Shown here piece by piece: positions 29,827 to 36,743 of a stretch of DNA of 37,494 nt; position 1 is the first letter of the stretch, and each line of letters opens with the position of its first letter. A model generated the notes under the pieces. That model was not told the DNA's origin. It was given only the letters and a program-made list of their open reading frames with translations, and did not search any database. Origin of the DNA: Pseudonocardiales bacterium (GTDB lineage: Bacteria > Actinomycetota > Actinomycetes > Mycobacteriales > Jatrophihabitantaceae); the NCBI GenBank assembly GCA_025965875.1, contig JAOPWD010000516.1, positions 1 to 37,494 of the forward strand. Direction: 5' to 3'. A program made the position numbers and the translations under genes.

Positions 29827-30189
29827 TCAGGGGATTGCCCAGCCGAGCGCGGCCAGTCCCACGCCCAGCCCGACGCTGGTGAGCACGTAGCTCACGGCGC
29901 GGATGGTGAGCTTGCTCTGGAGCAACTCGATCGTCTCTACCGAGAACGTCGAATAGGTGGTCAACCCGCCGCACAGCCCGGTGCCGAGCAGGGCCTGCAC
30001 GTCACTGGACCAGCCGGCCTGGGCCACGCCGCCCGCGACCACTCCGGCGACAAAGCAGCCGACGAGATTCACGATCAGCGTGCCGAGCGGGAAACGCAGT
30101 ACGTGGTGGGTCTGAACCCAACGGTCGGTGAGGTAGCGCAGTGGGGCACCCACCGCCCCGCCGACGAACACCAGCAGGACGGTGATCAC
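29827..30189 (-). CDS. crcB: Fluoride exporter CrcB/FluC, second of pair
   Basis: A 120-residue, four-helix fluoride channel subunit. Family motifs: VGGAVGAPLRYLTDR, LIVNLVGCFVAG (the pore Asn) and GLCGGLTTYSTFSVE with the Na+/phenylalanine-box region. The GTG start overlaps the stop of the upstream crcB in GTGA. Actinobacteria often encode two Fluc paralogues that form one dual-topology channel; expulsion of F- protects cytoplasmic enzymes. No fluoride riboswitch motif was seen upstream. Confidence 0.92.
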   Translation of the reverse strand: MITVLLVFVGGAVGAPLRYLTDRWVQTHHVLRFPLGTLIVNLVGCFVAGVVAGGVAQAGWSSDVQALLGTGLCGGLTTYSTFSVETIELLQSKLTIRAVSYVLTSVGLGVGLAALGWAIP

Positions 30190-30650
30190 GGCAGGTCCGG
30201 ATCGAACGGATCGACGAACTCGTGTGCACTCGCCGCCACCAGTCGAGGTTCGATGCGCCGAACCGCAGCCATGCCGGCCAGAGCGAGCAGCAGCCCACCG
30301 ACGACCGTCGCCGCCACAAAGCCGCCCGCCGCCGGCAGAGCGAGGCCGCGCACGTCGACCGCGAACGTCGAGAACGTCGTGAAACCGCCCAGCAGGCCGG
30401 TGCCGAGAGCTGGCCGCAGCAGCCGGTGCGGTCGCCAGACCTCGGTCACGGCGACGACCAGCGCCCCGAGCAGTAGCGAACCGAGCAGGTTGGTGATCAG
30501 CGTGGCGACAGGGAAGTCGCCTGGCGCCGATGGCACTGCGCGCGCGAGGCCGTAACGCAGGACCGAGCCGATGCCGCCGCCGACGGCGATCACGCCGACG
30601 GCGGGCAGATGGGCACGGACGCGGTCGGCCGTAACAGGTTGTGCTGGCAT
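30186..30650 (-). CDS. crcB: Fluoride exporter CrcB/FluC, first of pair
   Basis: A 154-residue Fluc subunit with a short N-terminal extension and a Pro/Asp-rich C-terminal tail (EFVDPFDPDLP). Motifs: VGGGIGSVLRYGLAR, LITNLLGSLLLG and GLLGGFTTFSTFAVD. ATG 30650 has GAGG 8 nt upstream; the frame extends further without a better start. The second crcB is coupled to it by GTGA. A 21-bp inverted repeat lies just upstream. Confidence 0.9.
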   Translation of the reverse strand: MPAQPVTADRVRAHLPAVGVIAVGGGIGSVLRYGLARAVPSAPGDFPVATLITNLLGSLLLGALVVAVTEVWRPHRLLRPALGTGLLGGFTTFSTFAVDVRGLALPAAGGFVAATVVGGLLLALAGMAAVRRIEPRLVAASAHEFVDPFDPDLP

Positions 30651-30655
30651 GGCGG

Positions 30656-30676
30656 CTACCTCGAGCGCTGAGGTAG
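30656..30676 (-). repeat. Inverted repeat at the crcB ribosome site
   Basis: CTACCTC and GAGGTAG, 7 bp each, flank a 7-nt core, 6 bp upstream of the crcB ATG and covering its GAGG ribosome site. As RNA this hairpin would mask the ribosome site; as DNA it could be an operator. Confidence 0.45.
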
Positions 30677-30829
30677 GGACCGTTGGCGCACCGGCGGTTG
30701 CTCGGCTGTCGCGGTTTCGGCGAGCCCCTCCGCCGTCGCCCGCTAGCCTAGCGATTCGGATCGTGGCATATGTCGCGAACTCGGGGTAAACCTGGTGGGG
30801 AGAACCGAACCACCGATCGGGGGATGGAT

Positions 30830-32119
30830 ATGACGGTGGCCGACATCGTGCAGCCATTGGTGCACGCCACGCTGGGTGACGGCGTCGCGATCAGGGTCCG
30901 CTGCTGGGACGGCAGCGAGGTCGGCCCGGCTGACGCGTCGTTGTTGCTGAGGATCGAGAACCGGCGGGCCTTGCGTCGCCTGCTGTGGTCGCCCAACGAG
31001 CTCGGGTTCGCTCGGGCCTACGTTTCCGGCGACATCCAGATCGAAGGTGACGTCTTCGCCGGGCTCGACGAGATCGCTCGGGCTGCGGTGCCCGAACAAG
31101 GTCCCGGGGTCGTGGTCGACGCCGCCACGAAGCGGGCGTTGGTCAAGGCGGCGCTCACCCTGGGCCTCATCGGGCTGCCGCCCACGCCGCCGCCCGAGGA
31201 GGCGCGCCTGGGCGGACGACGCCACACCAAGGTTCGCGATGCCGACGCGATCGCGCACCACTACGACGTGGGCAACGACTTCTACCGGATCGTGCTCGGC
31301 GAGTCGATGACGTACTCCTGTGCGTACTGGGTGCAGCCGCCCGGGCCGGACTTCGACCTCTCCGACGCCCAGGTCGCCAAGTGTGATCTGGTTGCCCGCA
31401 AGCTCGGCCTGGAGCCCGGGATGCGGGTGCTCGACGTCGGCTGCGGCTGGGGCACGTTCGCACGGCACGCCGCACAGACCTATGGCGCACACGTCGTCGG
31501 CGTGACGATCTCGCGCGAGCAGGCCGACTACGCGACGAAGCGGATGGCCGACGAGGGACTATCCGACCTCGTCGACATCCGCGTGCAGGACTACCGCGAT
31601 GTCCGCGACGGTCCCTTCGACGCGATCTCCAGCATCGGCATGGCCGAACATGTGGGCGCCGCGATGCTGCCGGTCTACGCCGCGGACCTCTTCGCGTTGC
31701 TGCGCCCTGGTGGGCGACTGCTGAACCACGCGATCTCGCGGCGGCCAGGTCAGCCGACAACGTTCTCGAAGACGTCCTTCATCGACCGGTACGTCTTTCC
31801 CGACGGCGAACTGCTGCCGATGGCGACGATGATCGAGGCCATCGAATCCGTCGGCTTCGAGGTGCGCGACGTCGAATCGTTGCGCGAGCACTACGCATTG
31901 ACGCTGCGCGCCTGGGTGGCCAACCTCGAGGCGGGGTGGGACGACGCCGTGGCCGCCACGACTGCGGCGCGGGCCCGGATCTGGCGGCTCTACATGGCCG
32001 GCTCGGCACTCGCTTTCGAGGGCAACCGCATCGGCGTCAACCAGGTGCTCGCGGTCAAGCCAGCCCGCGCGGGCGCGAGCGGCATGCCCCGCACCCGCGC
32101 TGAGTTGCTGGCCGATTAG
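30830..32119 (+). CDS. Cyclopropane-fatty-acyl-phospholipid synthase family methyltransferase
   Basis: A 429-residue SAM-dependent lipid methyltransferase. An N-terminal lipid-binding (SCP2-like) part with LLWSPNELGFARAYVSGDIQIEGD is followed by the family stretch HHYDVGNDFY, LGESMTYSCAYW (143-167), the SAM motif VLDVGCGWGTF (200-210), VVGVTISREQADYA and SSIGMAEHVG (the bicarbonate/active-site Glu-His). It modifies unsaturated acyl chains in membrane phospholipids (cyclopropane or methyl-branch). I start at ATG 30830 because GGGGGA lies 5 nt upstream; ATGs at 30824 and 30770 are alternatives. It overlaps the convergent MMPL gene by 4 bp. Confidence 0.87.
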   Translation: MTVADIVQPLVHATLGDGVAIRVRCWDGSEVGPADASLLLRIENRRALRRLLWSPNELGFARAYVSGDIQIEGDVFAGLDEIARAAVPEQGPGVVVDAATKRALVKAALTLGLIGLPPTPPPEEARLGGRRHTKVRDADAIAHHYDVGNDFYRIVLGESMTYSCAYWVQPPGPDFDLSDAQVAKCDLVARKLGLEPGMRVLDVGCGWGTFARHAAQTYGAHVVGVTISREQADYATKRMADEGLSDLVDIRVQDYRDVRDGPFDAISSIGMAEHVGAAMLPVYAADLFALLRPGGRLLNHAISRRPGQPTTFSKTSFIDRYVFPDGELLPMATMIEAIESVGFEVRDVESLREHYALTLRAWVANLEAGWDDAVAATTAARARIWRLYMAGSALAFEGNRIGVNQVLAVKPARAGASGMPRTRAELLAD

Positions 32120-34344
32120 ACCGGCGCGAGTTCCTTGTCGGGTTCCGGCCGCGGCTGACCGTCGTCGGCCGGTTCGACCGACACCTGCGGCGTGATCCGA
32201 TCCAGCCACTTGGGGAAGTACCAGTTCGCCTTGCCGAACACGTGCATCAGCGACGGCACGAGCACGGTGCGCAGGATGAACGCGTCGAGGAAGATCGCGC
32301 CACCGAGCCCGATGCCGATCAGCTTGATGGCGCGGGCGTCGCCGAGGATGAACCCGCCGAACACCGCGATCATGATGAACGCAGCAGCCGTGATGATGCC
32401 GCCTGTCTCGGCCTGCCCGACGCGGATAGCGCGCCCGTTGTCGCCGGTGTGCACCCACTCCTCGTGCATGCGGCTGACCAGGAACACCTGGTAGTCCATC
32501 GACAGGCCGAACAGGATCGCGAAGAACAACACGGGCAGGAACGCGTCGATCGGCCCGCCGGTGCCGATGCCGAGGGCCTGCGAGCCCCAGCCCCACTGGA
32601 AGATCGCCACGACGATGCCGAAGGATGCGCCCGCCGCGAAGAGGTTCATCACGGCTGCGGTCGCGGGGATGAGCAGGCTGCGGAACGCCAACATGAGTAG
32701 CAGGAATGACAGGCCGATGATCGCGATAAAGAACAACGGCATCTTCGCTGACAGCACCTTCGAGAAGTCGACGAACACGGCTGTCTGGCCGAAGACGTAC
32801 GCCTGGTTGGGCGACGTCCTCTCCAGTTCAGGCGTGAGGTCGCGCCGCAGCGTCTTGACGAGCGCGGTGGTCTTCGGGTCCTGCGGCGACGTCGTCGTCT
32901 TGAACTCGACGAACGTCAGGTTCTTGGCGATCGGCGTCGAGTGCACGCTGCTGGGGTCGACGCCGGAAACCGCCTTCAGCCGTGCCGCAACCGACGCGAG
33001 GTAGCTCGGGTCGGTTGCGGTCGGCCCATTGACCACCAGCTCGAGCGTCGAGTTGTAGCCCTGGCCGAATGCCTGACTGATCAGGTCGTAGCCCTTGCGG
33101 GTGGTGCTGCCGGCCGGGTCGGTGCTCTCGTCGGCGTGGCCGAGCCGCATCGAGAAGAACGGGATGGCGAGCACCACGATGATGCCCGCCGCGATCGTGC
33201 CCAGCACCAGCTTGTTGGCGGAGACAAACTCCGACCACGACGCCCAACGGGTCTTGTGTTCGTCGTAGCTGTAGGTGCCGGCCTTGATCGCCTTGCGCGT
33301 CTTACGCGGCAGCACCCGGTAGCCGAGCAGTGACAGCACCGCGGGCAGCAGGGTGAGCGAGGCGATCATCGTCAGCGCGACGGCGATCGCCGTGCCCACG
33401 GCCACGCCGTACAGGAAGCTGACGCCGAGGGCGCACAGGCCGAGCATGGCCACACAGACCGTCGCGCCGGCGAACAGCACCGCGCGTCCGGACGTGTTGA
33501 TCGACAGGGCGATCGACTCGGCGACCGGCATGCCGCGCAGCAGGTTGCGCCGATGCCTGGTAACGATGAACAGTGCGTAGTCGACGCCAACGCCGATCAC
33601 CATCAGTTGTGCCAGTTGGGTGGCGAAGGTGGCGACGTTCATGGTGTGGCTGAGCAGCGAGATGAGTGCGAGGCCGCTGCCGAGCGCAGCCGCCGCGCTG
33701 ATCAGCGGGGTGACGGCCGCGCCGAACGTCCGGAACACCAGACCCAGGATGATCAAGGCCGCGATGAACCCGAGCACCTCGGGCGGGATGCCCTTCTGCT
33801 GCGCGGCCAGATTGGCGAAGGCGCCACCGGTGTACTCGTACTGGGTGTCCGTGGTGGGCAGGTTCTGGAGGGCGTCGTGCACGCCCGTGAAGTTCTTGAC
33901 GTCGTTCTGGTTGCCCTCCCACGCGATGTTGACGATGCCGACCGTGCCGTCCTTGCTCAGCAGCGTGCTGGTGCCGGCCTGCTGAGCCGTCGGCTTCGCG
34001 CAATCGATCGACTGCCAGGGCGAGGTGATCGTCGCGACGTGAAAACCGCCGTTGCAGAGTTTCTCGAGCGCGGGCGCCAAGCCCGCGGGCGCCTGCTTCG
34101 CGTCGAGCGTGCCGGACTTGGCGTGCACCGCAACAGCGCCGACCTGGCCGGTCTGGCCGGTCTGGCCGTTGGCCCGCAGCAGGTCGAGCACCTTCTGCGT
34201 CTCGGTGTGCGGCAGCGTGAAGACGTCCTTGTACGCTGCGCCCCCCGCTGCCCCAGCGATCAACTGCGCGCCGACGATGAAGATGATCCACCCGGCGATG
34301 ACGTACCAGCGCTTCTGGATGGCGAGGCGCGCGAGGATCTGCAT
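32116..34344 (-). CDS. MMPL family RND transporter
   Basis: A 742-residue membrane transporter with the RND/MMPL layout: helix 1, a large outer domain (about 40-185), helices 2-6 ending in GVGVDYALFIVTRHRRNLLRG, a second outer domain (about 400-520), and helices 8-12 with GLSMDYQVFLVSRMHEEW. The two D-Y pairs are the proton-relay/pore residues of MmpL proteins. Expected cargo is a lipid or siderophore, or a drug. A short tandem 9-bp repeat near 34141-34165 encodes QTGQTGQVG in the first outer domain. ATG 34344 has GGAG 5 nt upstream. Confidence 0.9.
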   Translation of the reverse strand: MQILARLAIQKRWYVIAGWIIFIVGAQLIAGAAGGAAYKDVFTLPHTETQKVLDLLRANGQTGQTGQVGAVAVHAKSGTLDAKQAPAGLAPALEKLCNGGFHVATITSPWQSIDCAKPTAQQAGTSTLLSKDGTVGIVNIAWEGNQNDVKNFTGVHDALQNLPTTDTQYEYTGGAFANLAAQQKGIPPEVLGFIAALIILGLVFRTFGAAVTPLISAAAALGSGLALISLLSHTMNVATFATQLAQLMVIGVGVDYALFIVTRHRRNLLRGMPVAESIALSINTSGRAVLFAGATVCVAMLGLCALGVSFLYGVAVGTAIAVALTMIASLTLLPAVLSLLGYRVLPRKTRKAIKAGTYSYDEHKTRWASWSEFVSANKLVLGTIAAGIIVVLAIPFFSMRLGHADESTDPAGSTTRKGYDLISQAFGQGYNSTLELVVNGPTATDPSYLASVAARLKAVSGVDPSSVHSTPIAKNLTFVEFKTTTSPQDPKTTALVKTLRRDLTPELERTSPNQAYVFGQTAVFVDFSKVLSAKMPLFFIAIIGLSFLLLMLAFRSLLIPATAAVMNLFAAGASFGIVVAIFQWGWGSQALGIGTGGPIDAFLPVLFFAILFGLSMDYQVFLVSRMHEEWVHTGDNGRAIRVGQAETGGIITAAAFIMIAVFGGFILGDARAIKLIGIGLGGAIFLDAFILRTVLVPSLMHVFGKANWYFPKWLDRITPQVSVEPADDGQPRPEPDKELAPV

Positions 34345-34479
34345 GGAAGCTCCGTGACGTGATCGAGCGCGGCATGGGTGGTTGCTGCGGTGTTAGCTGC
34401 CGCCCAGAGTGCCTGCTTCAGGTCTCGTGATCATTGCCGGTCTCAGTCGGCTGACAGACGTGACACAGGTCGCTAGCAG

Positions 34480-34501
34480 AGTGCTTGCAATTGCTAGCAC
34501 T
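34480..34501. promoter_or_regulatory. 22-bp near-perfect palindrome over the regulator's promoter
   Basis: Left half AGTGCTTGCAA and right half TTGCTAGCACT match as inverted repeats at 20 of 22 positions. It contains TTGCAA (34485-34490), which with AACAAT (34509-34514) and an 18-bp spacer makes a -35/-10 pair whose start would be the GTG of the HTH gene. A second GCTAGCA lies at 34472-34478. This is where a repressor would block the promoter, most simply the HTH protein itself. Confidence 0.65.
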
Positions 34502-34520
34502 AATCGGCAACAATGGACAC

Positions 34521-35003
34521 GTGATAGCCGAGAAGCCGAAAGAGCAGGCGAAGCGGGCCGGCGCCACGATCGGAGAATTCATCCGGGAGCAGCGCGAACA
34601 GGCCGAAGTCTCGATGCGTCAGCTCGCCCGGCTCGCCGGAGTTTCCAATCCGTACCTCTCGCAGATCGAACGTGGGCTGCGCAAGCCGAGCGCCGACATC
34701 CTGGCCCAGATCGCCAAGGGACTGCGGATCTCCGCGGAGCAGCTCTACATCCGCGCCGGGATCCTCGAGTTCCGCGAGGGCGATCCCGAGCTGGTGGCCG
34801 CGATCCTGGCCGACGACGGCCTCGGGGAGCGGCAGAAGCAGGTCCTCATCGACATCTACGAGTCGTTCCGGCGAGAGAACGCCCAGCTTCTGGCCAATGG
34901 GGCCGCATCCGCGACCGCAGCAGCCACCCCGGCCGGCGACAGTCAGAGCACGCCAGCCGCCCCGCACCGCAACCAGTCCTATCCGACACAAGCAGGGAAG
35001 TGA
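34521..35003 (+). CDS. XRE/HTH transcriptional regulator (Rv0474-like)
   Basis: A 160-residue DNA-binding protein. The Cro/C1-type helix-turn-helix occupies about residues 17-75 (GEFIREQREQAEVSMRQLAR, LAGVSNPYLSQIERGLRKPS, ADILAQIAKGLRISAEQLYI), followed by a short conserved segment (LEFREGDPELVAAILADDGLGERQKQVLIDIYESFRRE in pieces) and an Ala/Pro/Ser tail. Mycobacterial Rv0474 has this form and also precedes hbhA. GTG 34521 follows AACAAT by 6 nt, so the message is probably leaderless; the 22-bp palindrome overlaps its -35. hbhA begins 5 bp after its stop. Confidence 0.87.
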   Translation: MIAEKPKEQAKRAGATIGEFIREQREQAEVSMRQLARLAGVSNPYLSQIERGLRKPSADILAQIAKGLRISAEQLYIRAGILEFREGDPELVAAILADDGLGERQKQVLIDIYESFRRENAQLLANGAASATAAATPAGDSQSTPAAPHRNQSYPTQAGK

Positions 35004-35008
35004 CACTC

Positions 35009-35614
35009 ATGTCGATCACCAAGGACATCCGGTCCTATGCCGACAACGCAGTCGAGCAGGGCAAGCAGGTTCTCGACCAGGCCCAGGCGCAGCTGCACGA
35101 CGTGACCGGGCAGGCCAACGGCCTGGTCGGCAAGGTCACCGGCACCGCCAAGGACAACGTCGCCGAGTTCACGACTAAGGCGACCTACGCCGTCCACGAC
35201 TTGCGCACGCAGGCTGAGAAGGCCGTCAACGTCGACGCGATCAAGGCCGCCGTCGAGCCGTACGTCGCGCAGGCCAAGGGTTACTCGACCACGGTCACCG
35301 ACCGCGCCGAGGAGCTGTTCACGACCGTGAAGAGCGACAAGCGCGTCGCGAAGCTCGTGAGCACCGCCGAGTCGGTCACCGGCATCGTCGTCGAGACGGT
35401 GCAGGAGCGCGTCGTCAAGCCGGTGCAGTCCCTCACCGGCCGCGGCGGCGTGCCGATCGCGAAGGCCCCGGCGGCAGCCAAGCCCGCAACGGCCAAGCCC
35501 GCCACGGCCAAGCCGGCCACGACCAACGCTGCCCCGAAGCCGGCCGCCGCGGCCACCACCCGCAAGGCCACGACCCGCAAGGCGCCGGCCAAGAAGGCCG
35601 CCACCAAGGCCTGA
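35009..35614 (+). CDS. hbhA: HbhA-like heparin-binding hemagglutinin homologue
   Basis: A 201-residue protein with a long amphipathic/coiled-coil N-terminal part (SITKDIRSYADNAVEQGKQV, QAQAQLHDVTGQANGLVGKV, AEKAVNVDAIKAAVEPYVAQ) and a C-terminal Lys/Ala/Pro/Thr repeat tail (AKPAT units in tandem, then TRKAPAKKAATKA). This is the architecture of mycobacterial HbhA, whose basic tail binds sulfated glycans and which is also linked to lipid inclusions. In a non-pathogen, a storage-lipid or envelope role is more likely (inference). ATG 35009 has AGGGAAG upstream. A strong terminator follows 52 bp after the stop. Confidence 0.85.
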   Translation: MSITKDIRSYADNAVEQGKQVLDQAQAQLHDVTGQANGLVGKVTGTAKDNVAEFTTKATYAVHDLRTQAEKAVNVDAIKAAVEPYVAQAKGYSTTVTDRAEELFTTVKSDKRVAKLVSTAESVTGIVVETVQERVVKPVQSLTGRGGVPIAKAPAAAKPATAKPATAKPATTNAAPKPAAAATTRKATTRKAPAKKAATKA

Positions 35615-35666
35615 TCGCGGCATCGACCAGGCGCAACCGCCGGTCTCTCAACGAAAAACGCACCCA

Positions 35667-35697
35667 GCCCCGCCCCGGTATTTCACCGGGGCGGGGC
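35667..35697 (+). terminator. Strong hairpin terminator after hbhA
   Basis: A perfect 13-bp GC stem (GCCCCGCCCCGGT with ACCGGGGCGGGGC) and 5-nt loop ATTTC, followed by GTCGTTGTGC. It separates the HTH-hbhA unit from DUF2516. Confidence 0.85.
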
Positions 35698-35763
35698 CGC
35701 GTCGTTGTGCGCCGATTCTTATCGCACCGGCGCGATGGCGGTCACGTCGGTAGTCTGGTGGCC

Positions 35764-36060
35764 ATGGCGGTCCTCGATGTGGTCTATCTATGGACCGACC
35801 GCGTGCTGTTCTGGGGGCTGGCCGCGCTGCGAGTGTGGGCGATCGTCGACTGCGCCACCCGCAAGGCGGCCGCTTTCCCGGCCGTCGACAAGCTGACCAA
35901 GCCCGCCTGGCTCGCCATCCTCGTGGTGTCCGGGCTGTTCGGCATCTACTTGGGACCGCCGATAGGGATGATCTCGCTGATCTCCGTGGTGGTTGCGGCT
36001 GTGTACCTGGCCGACGTCCGCCCGGCCGTACGCGAGATCTCCGGCGGCAAGGGCCGCTAG
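35764..36060 (+). CDS. DUF2516 family small membrane protein
   Basis: A 98-residue membrane protein matching DUF2516 (mycobacterial Rv0476 type): two to three hydrophobic helices (VLFWGLAALRVWAIVDCATR; PAWLAILVVSGLFGIYLG; GMISLISVVVAAVYLADV) with the family-typical AVDKLTKPAWLAIL and VYLADVRPAVREI. Function is unknown. TAGTCT lies exactly 7 nt before the ATG, indicating its own leaderless promoter after the hbhA terminator. Its position after hbhA repeats the mycobacterial gene order. Confidence 0.87.
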   Translation: MAVLDVVYLWTDRVLFWGLAALRVWAIVDCATRKAAAFPAVDKLTKPAWLAILVVSGLFGIYLGPPIGMISLISVVVAAVYLADVRPAVREISGGKGR

Positions 36061-36660
36061 CTACTCAGCTGTCGGAAACGACGCGGCCCAGATGGTCGCC
36101 AGTCCCGCCATCAGCTCCTCGCCGCTCGGTGACTGCTCAGGATCCAGCAGCCACTGCACCGACAACCCGTCGCAGACGGCGATGACGAATGTGGCGATAG
36201 CCCGGCACCGCGGGTCGTCGGCGGACGTGCCGTCGGCCAATGACTCGGCCACGAGCTTGGCCACCCGGGCCCGGGCCCGGCGGTAGTGCTCGGCCAGCTG
36301 TTCGCGCAGCTCCGGTTCGCGCTGGGCCTGCGCCAGCGCCTCGACATAGGACTGCACGATGGGTCGCCGGGCCGGCAGGTTGTCGAGCACGGCAACCCAC
36401 GTGGCTGCGCCACGCTGAATCGGGGTCGCGGCCGGATCGGCCATCACCAGCGCGGCGAGCTGATCGGTCCAGTCCTCGAAAGACGCCTCGATAGCGGCGT
36501 TCAACAGCGCCGCCTTCGAGCCGAAGTGGTACCCGATGCTGGCCAGGTTCGTGTCGGACTCGGCCACCAGGTCCCGCGCGGTGATGTGGGCGTACCCACG
36601 CTGCTCGAGCAGCCGGCGCGCGGCGGCGAGCAGCTGTTCGCGATGGCCCACGGTCCGCAT
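36061..36660 (-). CDS. TetR family transcriptional regulator
   Basis: A 199-residue TetR repressor with HTH residues about 6-50 (REQLLAAARRLLEQRGYAHI, TARDLVAESDTNLASIGYHF, GSKAALLNAA) and an all-helical ligand domain with AIATFVIAVCDGLSVQWLLDPE. The frame is open to 36705, but that start would lie inside the operator palindromes, so ATG 36660 is preferred (GTG 36672 possible). It ends 1 bp after the DUF2516 stop and is divergent from the P450, which it probably represses together with itself. Confidence 0.87.
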   Translation of the reverse strand: MRTVGHREQLLAAARRLLEQRGYAHITARDLVAESDTNLASIGYHFGSKAALLNAAIEASFEDWTDQLAALVMADPAATPIQRGAATWVAVLDNLPARRPIVQSYVEALAQAQREPELREQLAEHYRRARARVAKLVAESLADGTSADDPRCRAIATFVIAVCDGLSVQWLLDPEQSPSGEELMAGLATIWAASFPTAE

Positions 36661-36678
36661 CGTAACCAGCACGTCTAG

Positions 36679-36706
36679 ACATCCGTCATATACGGATGTA
36701 TACATC
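36679..36706. promoter_or_regulatory. Overlapping TetR operators between TetR and P450
   Basis: ACATCCGT and ACGGATGT (8 bp each, 5-nt spacer CATAT, 36679-36699) form one perfect inverted repeat. Its right arm is shared with a second perfect 12-bp palindrome, GATGTATACATC (36695-36706). Three half-sites in 28 bp would allow two overlapping dimers. The site lies 19 bp from the TetR start and 38 bp from the P450 start. Confidence 0.75.
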
Positions 36707-36743
36707 GGGAAGACCGCAATCAGCCCAGAGCGGAGATCCCGAC

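Noticed and set aside
30651-30829. Fluoride riboswitch upstream of crcB
   Set aside because: The conserved GAUGG...CGCC...AACUGCC pattern was not found on the minus strand.
34471-34504. CIRCE-like heat-shock operator (TTAGCACTC/GAGTGCTAA)
   Set aside because: Half-site words GAGTGCT and AGCACT occur but in the reverse order and with wrong spacing; the palindrome is centred on AATT instead.
36061-36705. TetR start at 36705
   Set aside because: That codon lies within the operator palindromes; HTH homology begins well after ATG 36660.
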